From Massospora cicadina (lineage: Eukaryota > Entomophthoromycota > Entomophthoromycetes > Entomophthorales > Entomophthoraceae), in the NCBI GenBank assembly GCA_022478985.1, contig JAKSZP010009259.1, positions 1 through 64,000 on the forward strand: 64,000 bases of DNA, read 5' to 3'. Below, one piece after another: positions 1-8,544 of this stretch. The notes beneath the pieces were generated by a model that saw only the letters and a list, made by a program, of their open reading frames with translations, was not told the origin of the DNA and did not search any database. The first letter of the stretch is position 1. Each line of letters starts with the position of its first letter. The translations under genes were made by a program, and so were the position numbers.

Positions 1-60
1 AAGGTAGTCAGCTAGGCTTTAATCCATAAAGTTTTCAGAGGCGCCAGTATCCACAGAATA
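1..60 (-). pseudogene. Aspartic protease start (C-left), frameshifted
   Basis: Minus-strand reading gives V-D-T-G-A-S-E-N-F around 30-60, the retroviral-type aspartic protease active site (DTG plus A/S). It is one base out of frame with the upstream Gag-like frame, whereas in C-right the two are joined. Only the first residues are inside the window. Confidence 0.7.
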
Positions 61-116
61 GTGGTGCTGAATTTCCCTACAGGGAAGAAAAAGGTAGCAG
101 TCAAAAGAAAATACCC

Positions 117-398
117 TTAATGGTCTTTATTTATAGTAGTCAGCGCCAGAATATCACCAAAAAACTCATCATCTAGCATTAACTTGTCACCCTGGTATGA
201 TTTTGAATCAAAGAATGGAGAGGGATAATTGATCACTCTTACTACTGAGGCCACATATCCTACCATATCTTCAACAGGGGCATAAACATTTTCAAATTGT
301 AAACGCAGCTCCTTTTCAACTTCCTGAGTGCTGCAAATCATGGAAGAGGTCAAACGAGGATTTTTTGGTGTGATTCCATACACTGGAATAGGTTCCAA
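117..398 (-). pseudogene. Gag C-terminus / Gag-PR linker (C-left)
   Basis: 93-codon minus-strand frame closely similar to the C-right copy (62570-62840), sharing 'EVEKELRLQ', 'PVEDMVGYVASVVR' and 'GDILALTTINKDH'. It directly precedes the protease. No CCHC knuckle is visible. The conserved peptide between copies supports real coding ancestry. The exact role (capsid end or linker) is not recognisable by motif. Confidence 0.65.
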
Positions 399-812
399 AT
401 CTGAGCCATAAGGATCAAATATGGTTCAGAGGTATATATCAGGTTTCCATTATAAATGTGTTTTTAAATGCAAATGACTTTATTCCCATAACAGCAACAG
501 AGTTCCCAACGTTATCCAAAGCCAACGCCACCAGGCCATCTGCGCCAATTCTGCTGGCACCATCTGATTATGCTGTCAAAGTAAACCCCATTTATTTAAA
601 TTAGATTTGTAATTTTTGGCGGAAAGTCAGGGAATCACAACTTTCAGACCCAGAAGCATCTGTATCCACCAGGTACAAGCATGAATGGTGGGTACTTTCC
701 AGTTGGAGGCAGCCAAAATAACAACAAGATGATTCAACCTTTGGGAAAAAGAGGAAAGTGTGGTGTTGCTGATCATATCTGAAGCCCACAGCTGGCACCC
801 ACCATTTACGCT

Positions 813-1121
813 TCAGGAAAGTTCCACATGGAAAAAGTTTGTGCACATAAAAATAAGTGGTTGGTTGACCATTGTAAGGAGAGTGTCTATAACTCTCCTG
901 TTCCCAGAATGTAGTGCTTGGTGCACAGGGCCAACGCCAAGGAACCAGCCATTAGTACAAAAGGTACTAGAGCCCAGCAGAGGGTGCTGGAGCGATAATA
1001 ACTTAAGTAGAGAAACGTAATCATTATAAGAAATAACCAACCAAAAGAGACGCGGAACACAGGGAAGAAAGGGGTAAGCGTCCCAGGTCTGAGGTAAACT
1101 GGGCGACTCAACAGTGCACAA
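813..1121 (-). pseudogene. Hydrophobic leader frame (C-left)
   Basis: Minus-strand open stretch, with an overlapping frame at 887-1111, matching the C-right frame at 61900-62154 across a frame change. Shared pieces include 'TLCWAL', 'LMA.SL' and 'DTLLT.VNQPL'. It lies just inside the 5' LTR, where gag normally starts, but is rich in Leu, Phe, Trp and Ala and looks membrane-like rather than capsid-like. Type A elements have a related frame in the same place. Function unknown. Confidence 0.5.
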
Positions 1122-1157
1122 GGGGATAACCTAATTATAAAAAAATGGAATGGTTAA

Positions 1158-1695
1158 TGTAGCACAAGATCTCCTCGAAGAGGTCTGTGCACAGGATCAT
1201 TTGAGATAACATAAGTAAAACAGGAAAACTAGGAAAGGTTTATTGTGAGAAGTCGACCAACAAGGAATGTTGGTCATGAAAAATCAAATTTAAACTTTGT
1301 TGGGGTAATTCAGGGTCTGCCAAAGTGGTTCCAAGCACCGATTCACCAATAGGCAACACTCACATCTTAATAGGCATAATACACAAACACCAACTTCACT
1401 TATTTAATTAATTGAAGTTGTATCTGACCTGAATGCATAATTTCATAGATAGAACAAGTTTCAAAACCCCATTCCTCAACTAACCAAATTGAACCATCCA
1501 AATTAATTGAACCAACTGTCCGTTTTATCACCTAGGCCAATGCAAGGGGCTGGGCGTTGTGCACCTCACTAGTACCAACCTGGGAATATTTGGCTTTTAC
1601 CCAGCGTTGGTCTAACGTGTGCTTAAGGTCAGAAAGGGCCTAAAGTTTCATCTTTTGGGCCTCCTCCCACCCAGCCTTATCATTAGGGTTGGTGT
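1158..1695 (-). repeat. 5' LTR of C-left (most of it)
   Basis: Matches the C-right LTR (61240-61801) in reverse complement along its length, including the 'RWV' coding motif near 1600. The inner end is at the complement of 1158 (terminal ...GCTACA). The outer 27 bp are at 15539-15565. Summed length, about 565 bp, agrees with 562 bp for C-right. The split is caused by the A composite. Confidence 0.85.
1691..1695. other. TSD GGTGT, left copy (A composite)
   Basis: GGTGT abuts the TGTAAGTCC start of the first type A LTR and is repeated exactly at 15534-15538, after the last A LTR. Removing 1696-15538 restores a sequence collinear with the uninterrupted C-right LTR, which confirms the insertion. 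Confidence 0.92.
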
Positions 1696-2333
1696 TGTAA
1701 GTCCTGGGGAACATTTCCTAGGCATTTATGGGCCATTTTCCCATTCCCAAGCAAGAAGGCACCAAAGAGGATGGCAGTACCCCTCATTACTCAGGGCAAT
1801 CTCACTCACGTAGTAGACAAGCCTTGGGTAATGGCTCTTCCAATTTGGATTCTACTCCAGTACCCACACTCACCTTGGTAGAACTGTTATGGGGAATCAG
1901 CAAAATCTGCACCAAGATTGTGGATTGAAGTCAATCAGAACTAATTTGAGTGGTAATCTGCCCGATGTTCAGATCTCAAAGGGCTGGAAAGGTATGAAGA
2001 CTGATTTATTGGCTGGAATGCCCGACAGAATTAGTTCAATTATCATGCTGATTGAACAAATCACCTCCCTGCCAAAGTTGTCGGGGATCATCCCTGATGG
2101 GCAGGTAGTAGCATCGGACATCATCGATGAGGGTTTGAAGTCTCCTGTTAACAACTTGGGTGTTGTGGCTGATGCGATGCCACTGACCAAACAAATGGCT
2201 CAGCAACTGAGTGCGGGCAGTTTGGGCATCCTGAACCCATTTCCAACTAAATGGACCCACCCCTATGTGGGGTGGCCTTGGGGGATTCCTGCCGCTCATT
2301 GGGCTAAATGCTGTTACACCAACCATCAGAAAC
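1696..2333 (+). repeat. LTR1 (A-out 5' LTR, first ~640 bp)
   Basis: Starts TGTAAGTCCTGG and ends abruptly where LTR2 begins. It shares distinctive stretches with LTR4 ('gagtggtaatctgcc', 'catccctgatgggcagg') that LTR2/LTR3 lack. The long plus-strand frame at 1889-2389 belongs to the U3 coding region described for 7984-8544. Confidence 0.8.
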
Positions 2334-2389
2334 TGAAAGTCCTGGGGAACATTCTCTGGCTGTTGATTGGGCCATTTTTCCATTTCTGA
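1889..2389 (+). pseudogene. U3-encoded open frame, LTR1 copy
   Basis: 166-codon frame within U3 that runs slightly into LTR2. It carries 'GNLPDVQISKGWKGMKT', 'SLPKLSGIIPDGQ' and 'YVGWPWGIPAAHWAKC'. The same peptide is readable in LTR4 (14340-14606) and in the solo LTR (44192-44386, minus), and more weakly in A3. Recurrence as peptide across diverged LTRs argues for former coding. Function unknown; no recognised domain. Confidence 0.5.
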
Positions 2390-3762
2390 GCAAGAAGGCA
2401 CCAAAGAGGATGGCGGTACCCCTCGTTACTCAGGGCGATCTCACTCACATAGTAGATGAGCACTGAATAACAGATCTTCCATCTCAGATCCCACCCCAAG
2501 TACTCACACTCACCTTGGAAGAACTGCTATGGGGAATCAGCAAAATCTGTGCCAAGATTGTCAAATTGAAAATAATTGGAACAAATTTGAATGGCAATAT
2601 GCCCAATGTTTGTATCTCAAATGGCTGGAAAGGCATGAAGACTGAGTTATCAGCTGGAATGCCTGATGGTTTCAATCTTATTAACATGCCAATCAAATAA
2701 ATCACCTCCCTATCAAAGTTGTCAGGGATTATCCTCAATGGGCAGGCTACAGCATTGGATGTCATCAATGAGGGTTTGAAGTCCCCTGTTGACAATTTGG
2801 GCATTGCAGCTGATGTGATGCCACTGACCAAACAAATGGCTCCATGACCAAGCACGGGTGGGTTTGGCCATCCTGAACCCATTACCAACCAAATTGACCT
2901 GCCCCTATGTGGGGTGGCCTTGGGGGATTCTCACTGCTCATCGGGCCAAATGCCATTGCGCCAACCATCATAAATGCAACTGAGCCTCAGTTTGGACATT
3001 TGAGGTTAAACTGACAGTGACTTGGCCCACCGCCAAATTTTTCAAAGTTGCTTCTCAGGGAATAAACCCACCCATTCCCAAATAATTCGCCGGTCAGGTC
3101 AAAGTTTGAGGGCCCCAATCCCAGTTTATTACTACCTCAATTGACCACTATTTAATCAGTTACATTGCACTGAGAAAATTATTGATAAAATTCTTCCTTT
3201 TCCTTAAATAAAAATTTTCCAAAAACCAAAACAGTTTTTTATTATATTGTTCCTTCTGGCTGCATCCATGATGGCGTTTCCCTGGTGGCCTATCAGTCTA
3301 TATGCCAGATGGGCTCCACCAGTTCTTATGGTCACTATGTCCCCCTCCATCAATGATTGGATTCAGCGAGTCAGATATTTTTGGCTCTATAACCTCACTA
3401 TCATGAACTTCCGGCAACAGTACATAGGGATCTTGTGGCCTTATGTCCACCAACTGCAAGAGAGAATCCATCTCCTTGTCTCTCCAGTTGAAATGACCCT
3501 ATATGTCAATGAACTTTATTAAAACTATCTCTGTGATCCCACCCCTGCAGCAAGACCCCTGGGTCAGAAGTGGGCTCATTGTGGATCGTTGTTGGGATCA
3601 TACTCAATGTTGTGGCACACCAACAATTCGTCATTTCCCAATGCCTGGTTCCATATAACATCGTTCAGCTGGCAATGCCTCTGGCATTCTGGCTTACTTT
3701 TTGGGTGCTTATGCAACCTGACTGGCAGGCCAGTCTAGAGTTCTATTTCCGTTTCCATGACA
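2334..3762 (+). repeat. LTR2 (5' LTR of A-in)
   Basis: 1429 bp, starting TGAAAGTCCTGG (eroded TGTAAGTCC) and ending TTTCCATGACA. The preceding 5 bases (2329-2333, gaaac) are a possible TSD whose partner was lost by recombination. It contains a TATA-like tatttaatca, a decayed self-priming site near 3175-3195, and the R-U5 frame at 3247-3522. Confidence 0.85.
3247..3522 (+). pseudogene. R-U5 hydrophobic frame, LTR2 copy
   Basis: 91-codon frame containing 'MAFPWWP', 'DWIQRVRYFWLYN' and 'ILWPYVHQLQERIHLL'. Equivalent frames occur in LTR3 (8981-9547), LTR4 (14946-15509) and the solo LTR (43300-43674 minus). Its position just downstream of the predicted RNA start would place it at the 5' end of the genomic transcript. 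Rich in Trp, Phe and Leu, probably membrane-associated if expressed. Ends at a stop/frameshift. Confidence 0.5.
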
Positions 3763-4307
3763 TAATTAACCAACCATTATTTCCAAACACTTCTGCATTG
3801 TTCTTCGAACTGGGCGCTGCAGTGGTTACCCTTTACCAAATGAATGTGCAATCAGTAGATTTCTGTTTATTGTTTGTTTGGTCACTTTCTGACTTTAAGA
3901 GAAGTATCCGCTCTACTTGGGAAATCTTCTTCAATCTACCCAAGCTGCGCGGATTGTGCCTCCTCCTCCTTCCCAATAGCCCGGAGGGAAGTTCAAGTGT
4001 CCCCTACTGGGAGATCACCAATCAAGTTCTTGACGTGCTTGCTGAGGTGCAAATGCATACAGCAATTGTGCTTAATGATGCTTCCGCACTATCCCATGCC
4101 CAACAAGGGCTCACGTTGTTAGACGCTGTGGATGGGGATGCCCGCTGTTGGGTGAGAGGTCTTTTGCGCTCTTCCTCACAAGCAGGAGACTCGACCCCAC
4201 AGATGGCTGTCATGTCAGCTGCCCCTGAAACCCCCTGTGTCACAATTGGACCTCATATTCAGACTGATTTATGCCAATGGCCAAAGCCCCCAGCCTGGTT
4301 TCTTTAA
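3570..4307 (+). pseudogene. Leader/Gag-like frame crossing the LTR2-internal junction (A-in)
   Basis: 245 codons starting in U5 of LTR2, running without a stop through the LTR end (3762) and the primer site into the internal region. The N-terminal third is hydrophobic ('MPLAFWLTFWVLMQPDW', 'SALFFELGAAVVTLYQMN'). The C-terminal part, 'VLDVLAEVQMHTA' to 'LLDAVDGDARCWV', is more hydrophilic and Gag-like. A2 (19769 on), A3 (45340 on) and A-out (9462-9902) keep related peptides. No CCHC motif seen. Confidence 0.55.
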
Positions 4308-4790
4308 TTTCTACCTTTTGTGAACTGGCCGCCACTTTGGGTCTCTCTATCAATATGCTTCAGGCAGTCTTTAGATCATGCTTGGATTCAGATTCTATTC
4401 ATCTCGAGGTCTGGTCCACCATCTAAGGATCAGTAGATCATCTATGTGCCACCGCGATCACCATCAACGCCTTGCCCCATCATGTTACCTGTTATTAGAA
4501 GGGGAATTTTATGGTTGGGTTACCCAAAGTAGATACAGACGACGTGCCTACCTCTGAACTAGTGGTAGTTCTAAGTACCAATCCTTAAATAACCCCCGTG
4601 TCCAAGTTGGCTGATACAGAGTTACCTATAAATGAATTTGCTAAGGCCCAGATGGAGGAGGTCATTTACCCCACCCTTGTACTCCCAATTTTTGCTCCGG
4701 CTAAAGCCCCTGACCTTACCCCCAATTTGCCAGTTATTTCTTCAGTTGCATATGATTCAGTCAAATCTTCCAATAAACAAAACTTTGCAT
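4308..4790 (+). pseudogene. Gag C-terminal region of A-in, degenerate
   Basis: Collinear with A-out 10148-10690. It contains broken frames, including one from 4598 (93 codons, Pro/Ala-rich, 'APAKAPDLTPNLPVISS') leading toward the protease. From about 4500 the sequence becomes nearly identical to A-out, including shared stops (for example the taa near 4587). Such Pro-rich spacers are common between Gag and PR, but assignment here is by position. Confidence 0.5.
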
Positions 4791-5154
4791 ATTTCCTATT
4801 GCCTATGAAGATCATTGTCAGCTCGCTCATGTTTCCTTTGAGGCCCTGGTGGATACCAGAGCTGCAGGGAACTTCATGAGTGTTGATTTGGCTCAACAAT
4901 TAGAACTGGAAATGGATGCAGGTCCCTCAGTGATGCTGGCCTCATCTGCCTCCCAGACCTCATATGTCATTTGCCAACAGGTACCTTTTTCAATCCACCT
5001 GTTCAGCTTCTGCAATCGTTTTTTGGCCATGCCAAACTTGGTGTTTCTGGTGATCTTAGGTGTGGGGTGGTGGCGCCAAAAACATGGTAAGATTCACTTA
5101 GAGTCTAATACATTGTCACTTACCAATGATCATCTGGAGGGAATATCCCTTTGA
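4790..5154 (+). pseudogene. Aspartic protease (A-in), active site DTG to DTR
   Basis: Frame reads 'FEALVDTRAAGNFMS' at about 4837-4881, then 'LAQQLELEMDAG' and 'VFLVILGVGWW', matching the Ty3/Gypsy retropepsin layout (DTGA, then ILG). The catalytic DTG glycine is Arg here and in A-out, while A2 keeps DTG. A stop at 5152-5154 separates it from RT. The arginine should inactivate the enzyme. Confidence 0.75.
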
Positions 5155-5229
5155 TTGACACCCTCAAGAAGAAACAAGTCCCCAGCTCTATCACTAACCT
5201 AGTCACTTCTGCGGGCATCCCAACCAATT

Positions 5230-5990
5230 TTCCAGAGAGTTTAATGCGCTATTGAAGAATCTTCGACTTGGAAAAGGCGGATCACCTGCCAAGCACACTA
5301 GGTTCAATTGTGGGTTTCAAATTACCGTGGAGTTGGTGAACATCAACTGTCCGTTATATCCCCATATAGGGAGGAATAAGTTGCACTCAATACCTGGTTG
5401 GACAATATGCTGAAAAAAGGGTGGTTGTTCAAGGAGACCTCACCTGTTGCCTCCCTCATCATCTTCTCCAAAAAGTGGATGGCTCTCTCCATCCCTGCAT
5501 GGATTACAGTCACTTAAATAAAATAATGGTCTCTGATCCCTACCCCTTGCCTCTGGAGCAGACGATCAGCCAGCCAATCACCAAATCCCGTGTGTTCTAT
5601 TGGCTGGATCTGGTGAATGCTTTCAACCAAATTTGGGTAATGAAAGGGCAGGAATGGTTTACAGCGGTCTGGATGAAGCACGGCATTTTCCAATTCCGTG
5701 CAATGCCCTTTGGGCTGAAGAATGCTCCCGCTATGTTTCAACATATGCTCAACAATGTACTGGGTGACCTCCAGTTTACCTGTGCAGTTGCATACATTGA
5801 TGATATCCTGGTTCAATCACCAACTCCTAAACAACATGCTAAAGATTTGGAAGCAGTGGTGGTCACCTTGCATAAGGTAGGTTTGTTCCTCAAACCTTTC
5901 AAGTGTGATTTTTTAAGGAGGAGGTTATTTTCCCTGGGAACCTGGTTCTCAAAGATGGCTATTCAATCCCTCCCAGCAAGTTAGATGTGA
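5230..5990 (+). pseudogene. Reverse transcriptase (A-in)
   Basis: Best frame 5421-5984. Recognisable RT blocks: 'LHPCMDYSHLNKI', 'YPLPLEQTI', 'WLDLVNAFNQIW', 'AMPFGLKNAPAMFQHM' and catalytic 'AYIDDIL' near 5788. These match chromovirus-type RT. The N-terminal part (5230-5420) is in another frame, and the 3' end loses frame near 5920. Very similar to A-out up to about 5800, more diverged after. Confidence 0.85.
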
Positions 5991-5999
5991 TCTGAGAAT

Positions 6000-6530
6000 G
6001 GCCAACCCTGACTATGCAGAAATAACTTTGGAGTTTTTGGGAACTATCATTTTCCTAAAAAGTTTTCCCCGGCACTTTTCCAGCTGGCTGCACCATTCCA
6101 CCCCCTTACTGGGAAAACGTACCATTTTGTTGGACGCCTGAATGCCAGCAGGCATTCAAATCAATCAAAGAGGTGTTCATGTCTCCACCCATTTTGAAGC
6201 ATGACGATCCCACCAAACCATATATTGTTGCATGTGATGCCTCATCAGTAACAGTGGGAGCGGTGTTGCTTCAGGAGCACGATGGTTTTGAGCACCCAGT
6301 CACTTACTTTTCCTGGAAGTTCACAGCCACGAAGCAGTCTTGGGCCATATATTTGACAAGGAAAAGACAGCTGTTGCATGGGTATTAACACATTAGCGGT
6401 ATCTGTTGCAGGGCGCCCGCCATGAATTAATGGTTCTCATGGATCACCAGGCCCTTTTGTATTTTTCAAAACCCCAAAAATTGGTGCATCAGCAAGCCTG
6501 AACCTATTGGAATCTATGCAGTTTTAACTT
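6000..6530 (+). pseudogene. RT connection and RNase H (A-in)
   Basis: Contains 'PTKPYIVACDASSVTVGAVL' (RNase H first Asp), 'HPVTYFSWKFTATKQSWAIY', and then 'MDHQALLYF' in another frame near 6437-6465. Stops and frame changes at about 6385 and 6500. RNase H would remove the RNA strand during minus-strand synthesis. The layout is typical of Ty3/Gypsy pol. Confidence 0.75.
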
Positions 6531-6589
6531 TAAATAAGAATTTGTTAAAGGTGCGCTCAATGTACTTCCCAATTTCCTAAAATGCACCC

Positions 6590-7490
6590 CCGCCAACTGT
6601 TCCTCAGACCCAAAGGAAGGTGACCTCATTACCATGATTCATGCTGCCCAAATCCTGTCAATCGTTCCCCCCATAATTTCATTCATCACTTTGGCTCCTG
6701 ACACCCCGCTAGTGGCTCAGGTCTTAGCCAGTCAAATGGCCTGCCCTGAGGGCGTGGAGCTGGTTGAGCAGTTGGCTCACCCAAGTCGCAAACACTCCCT
6801 ATACTCCTTAGAGGAGGGACTCATTTACTTTTGGTCTCGCATCTGGGTTCCCCCTCCTTCTGATCGGAGGGATTCCACGCACATCATGATCTCCCCATGG
6901 TTGGACATCCTGGTAACAAGAAATGCATCAATTTGATCAAGAGGACCTTTAATTGGGTGGGTCTGATAAGAGAGGTTCCAGCTTGGATTGCCAATTGTGT
7001 TACTTGCACTAGGGCTAAGTCAGATCACTCCAGCAAAAATGGTCTCCTGCACCCCTTACAGAAGGTGGAGGGCCCAGGGACCTCGGTGTCCATGGACTTT
7101 ATTGTTGAACTCCCCTGTTCTAATGGGTTCACAGCGGTGATGGTAGTGATGGATCATTTCACGAAATTTTCCCTTTTTATACGTTGTACTTCCATGATTA
7201 CATTGGAAGAAACTTCCCGCCTTTTTGTACATCATGTGTTTTTGATGTTTGGTCTCACCCAGGAGATCATCAATGACCATGGCTCACAGTTCACCGCGCG
7301 GTTTTGGAGTGAACTCCTATCAATCCTAAAAATGTCCCCCTGTAGCTCCACGGTGTATCATCCTCTTTCCGTTGGACAGACCAAGCAGGTCAATCAAGTC
7401 CTGGAACCGTACCTGCGTTGCTATGCTGCAGCCACACAGGATATTTGGGCCAATGACCTTCCTCTTACTTGTTTCGCTTAAAAATAATGG
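6590..7490 (+). pseudogene. Integrase zinc finger and catalytic core (A-in)
   Basis: 6634-6936 holds the linker; 6885 onward gives the HHCC finger ('MVGHPGNKKC...CVTCTRAK') and the core 6897-7481: 'SMDFIVELP' (first Asp), 'INDHGSQFTARFW' (second Asp), and the third position, 'GQTKQVNQ', where the conserved Glu is Lys. The loss matches a single G-to-A change and should abolish strand transfer. Chromovirus-like. Confidence 0.85.
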
Positions 7491-7815
7491 GACCCACGTG
7501 TCCACAGGGGTTTCCCCTTTTGAAGCAACGTTGGGTTATAATCCTTTGTTTTTGGTTGGGCTGTGCTTGCAGCCTGAGGTTCAGGCTGCCGCGGAACACT
7601 TCCCATATCAGATTGACTCAAGACTTAGTGTGGGAACACCTCATCAAAGCCATAGATGAATACAAGTGGTTTGCAGATCGTAAGCATCTTCCAGGTCATG
7701 ATTTCACAGTGTGCTCCTACGTCATTTTTGATACCTGTCACATAAGAAACCAGGTCCCTTCCCATAAATTCGCCAGTAAACACTTGGGTCCTCATTTGGT
7801 GGAGGAGGTATAGGG
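7469..7815 (+). pseudogene. Integrase C-terminal (GPY/F-like) region (A-in)
   Basis: Following a frame shift near 7480, the region encodes a decayed 'STGVSPFEATLGYNP', then a basic stretch ('AIDEYKWFADRKH') and 'VPSHKFASKHLGPHLVEEV', equivalent to the KL-GPF/Y module after the integrase core. A stop at 7811-7813 interrupts it before the chromodomain. Confidence 0.7.
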
Positions 7816-7919
7816 CAATGGGTCATTCTGACTGAAGTTCCCCGTGCCTTGGAAGCAGCATCCTGTTTTCCATATTTCCCAGCTGTCGCCCTTCAAGGGT
7901 GCAAATCCCACAGAACTGG

Positions 7920-8115
7920 AACCAATCATTGTTGATAATGAGGAAGAGGCTAAGCTAGAGGCTATCCTGGCATCCCAGAAATTGTGTTGTTCCATTCAAT
8001 ATCTCATAGCCTGAAAGGGTATCCAGCCTATGAAAACAGTTGGGTCAAGGCGCGCAATTGCATGAATTGCTGGACCTGGTTGAAGTGTTCCACATATCCC
8101 ACCCCGAGGCTCCCT
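7920..8115 (+). pseudogene. Chromodomain (A-in), frameshifted
   Basis: Reads 'EEEAKLEAILASQK' then 'SIQYLIA*KGYPAYENSWV', the chromodomain signature (YLVxWKGY...NSW) with Trp replaced by a stop and a one-base frame change. The intact equivalent is in A-out (13820-14010). In chromoviruses this domain is thought to guide integration to heterochromatin marks. The frame after the break continues into the LTR (see 7984-8544). Confidence 0.75.
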
Positions 8116-8544
8116 GCCCCCCCCAAAAAAAATCACGATGATTATGGCAATCAAGTTACCCAAGGTGCACAAGAAAGTGGCTCTGGTGCAGTTTCCCAGT
8201 GGTGGAGCTCTTCCTTTGGAAAAGGAAAGGGTAATGTAAGTCCCGGGGAACATCCCCTGGCTGTTGATTGGGCCATTTTTCCGTTCCTGAGAAAGAAGGC
8301 ACTGAAGAGGATGGCGGTACCCCTCATTACTCAGGGCGATCTCGCTCACATAATAGATGAGCGCTGGGTAACAACTCTTCCGCTTTGGATCCCACCCCCA
8401 GTACTCACACACCTTGGCAGAACTGCTATGGGGAATCAGCAAAATCTGTGCCAAGATTGTCAAATTGAAATTAATTGGAACAAATTTGAATGGCAATCTG
8501 ACCAATGTTTGGATCTCAAATGGTCGGAAAGGCATGAAGACTGA
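7984..8544 (+). CDS. Open frame from chromodomain through PPT into U3 (A-in/LTR3)
   Basis: 187 codons with no stop. It starts in the shifted chromodomain frame, crosses the PPT (8218-8234) and the LTR start (8235), and enters U3. Across the junction it reads 'KGKGNVSPGEHPLAVDW', similar to A2 ('KGKGNVSLGKNPSA') and A3 ('GNDNLSSGESPS'). Further on, 'PLITQGDLAHIIDERWVT' recurs in A2, A3, the solo LTR and C with changes mostly at third codon positions. I infer that Pol or an accessory 3' ORF once extended into the 3' LTR. No known domain recognised. The start codon given is only the first ATG in this frame. Confidence 0.55.
   Translation: MLFHSISHSLKGYPAYENSWVKARNCMNCWTWLKCSTYPTPRLPAPPKKNHDDYGNQVTQGAQESGSGAVSQWWSSSFGKGKGNVSPGEHPLAVDWAIFPFLRKKALKRMAVPLITQGDLAHIIDERWVTTLPLWIPPPVLTHLGRTAMGNQQNLCQDCQIEINWNKFEWQSDQCLDLKWSERHED
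8218..8234 (+). other. Polypurine tract (A-in)
   Basis: ggaaaaggaaagggtaa immediately 5' of the LTR TG, the expected primer site for plus-strand DNA synthesis. Equivalent tracts precede LTR4 (14093-14110), the A2 3' LTR (40112-40126) and the A3 3' LTR (50112-50128). Confidence 0.85.

Larger units (their letters stand above)
1..1695 (-). mobile_element. C-left: 5' part of a Ty3/Gypsy element, truncated by window start
   Basis: Minus-strand element whose 5' LTR, leader, gag-like region and start of protease lie here; the remainder is off the left edge. It is the same family as C-right (61240 to window end, plus strand), matching through the LTR, the hydrophobic leader frame and the Gag/PR segment. 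The first 27 bp of its 5' LTR lie at 15539-15565, because the A composite (1696-15533) inserted into this LTR with TSD GGTGT. Frameshifts and stops show it is dead. Confidence 0.85.

Noticed and set aside
3762..3780. A tRNA primer binding site after type A LTRs
   Set aside because: No TGG follows the LTR end; the conserved bases fit the self-complementary model better.
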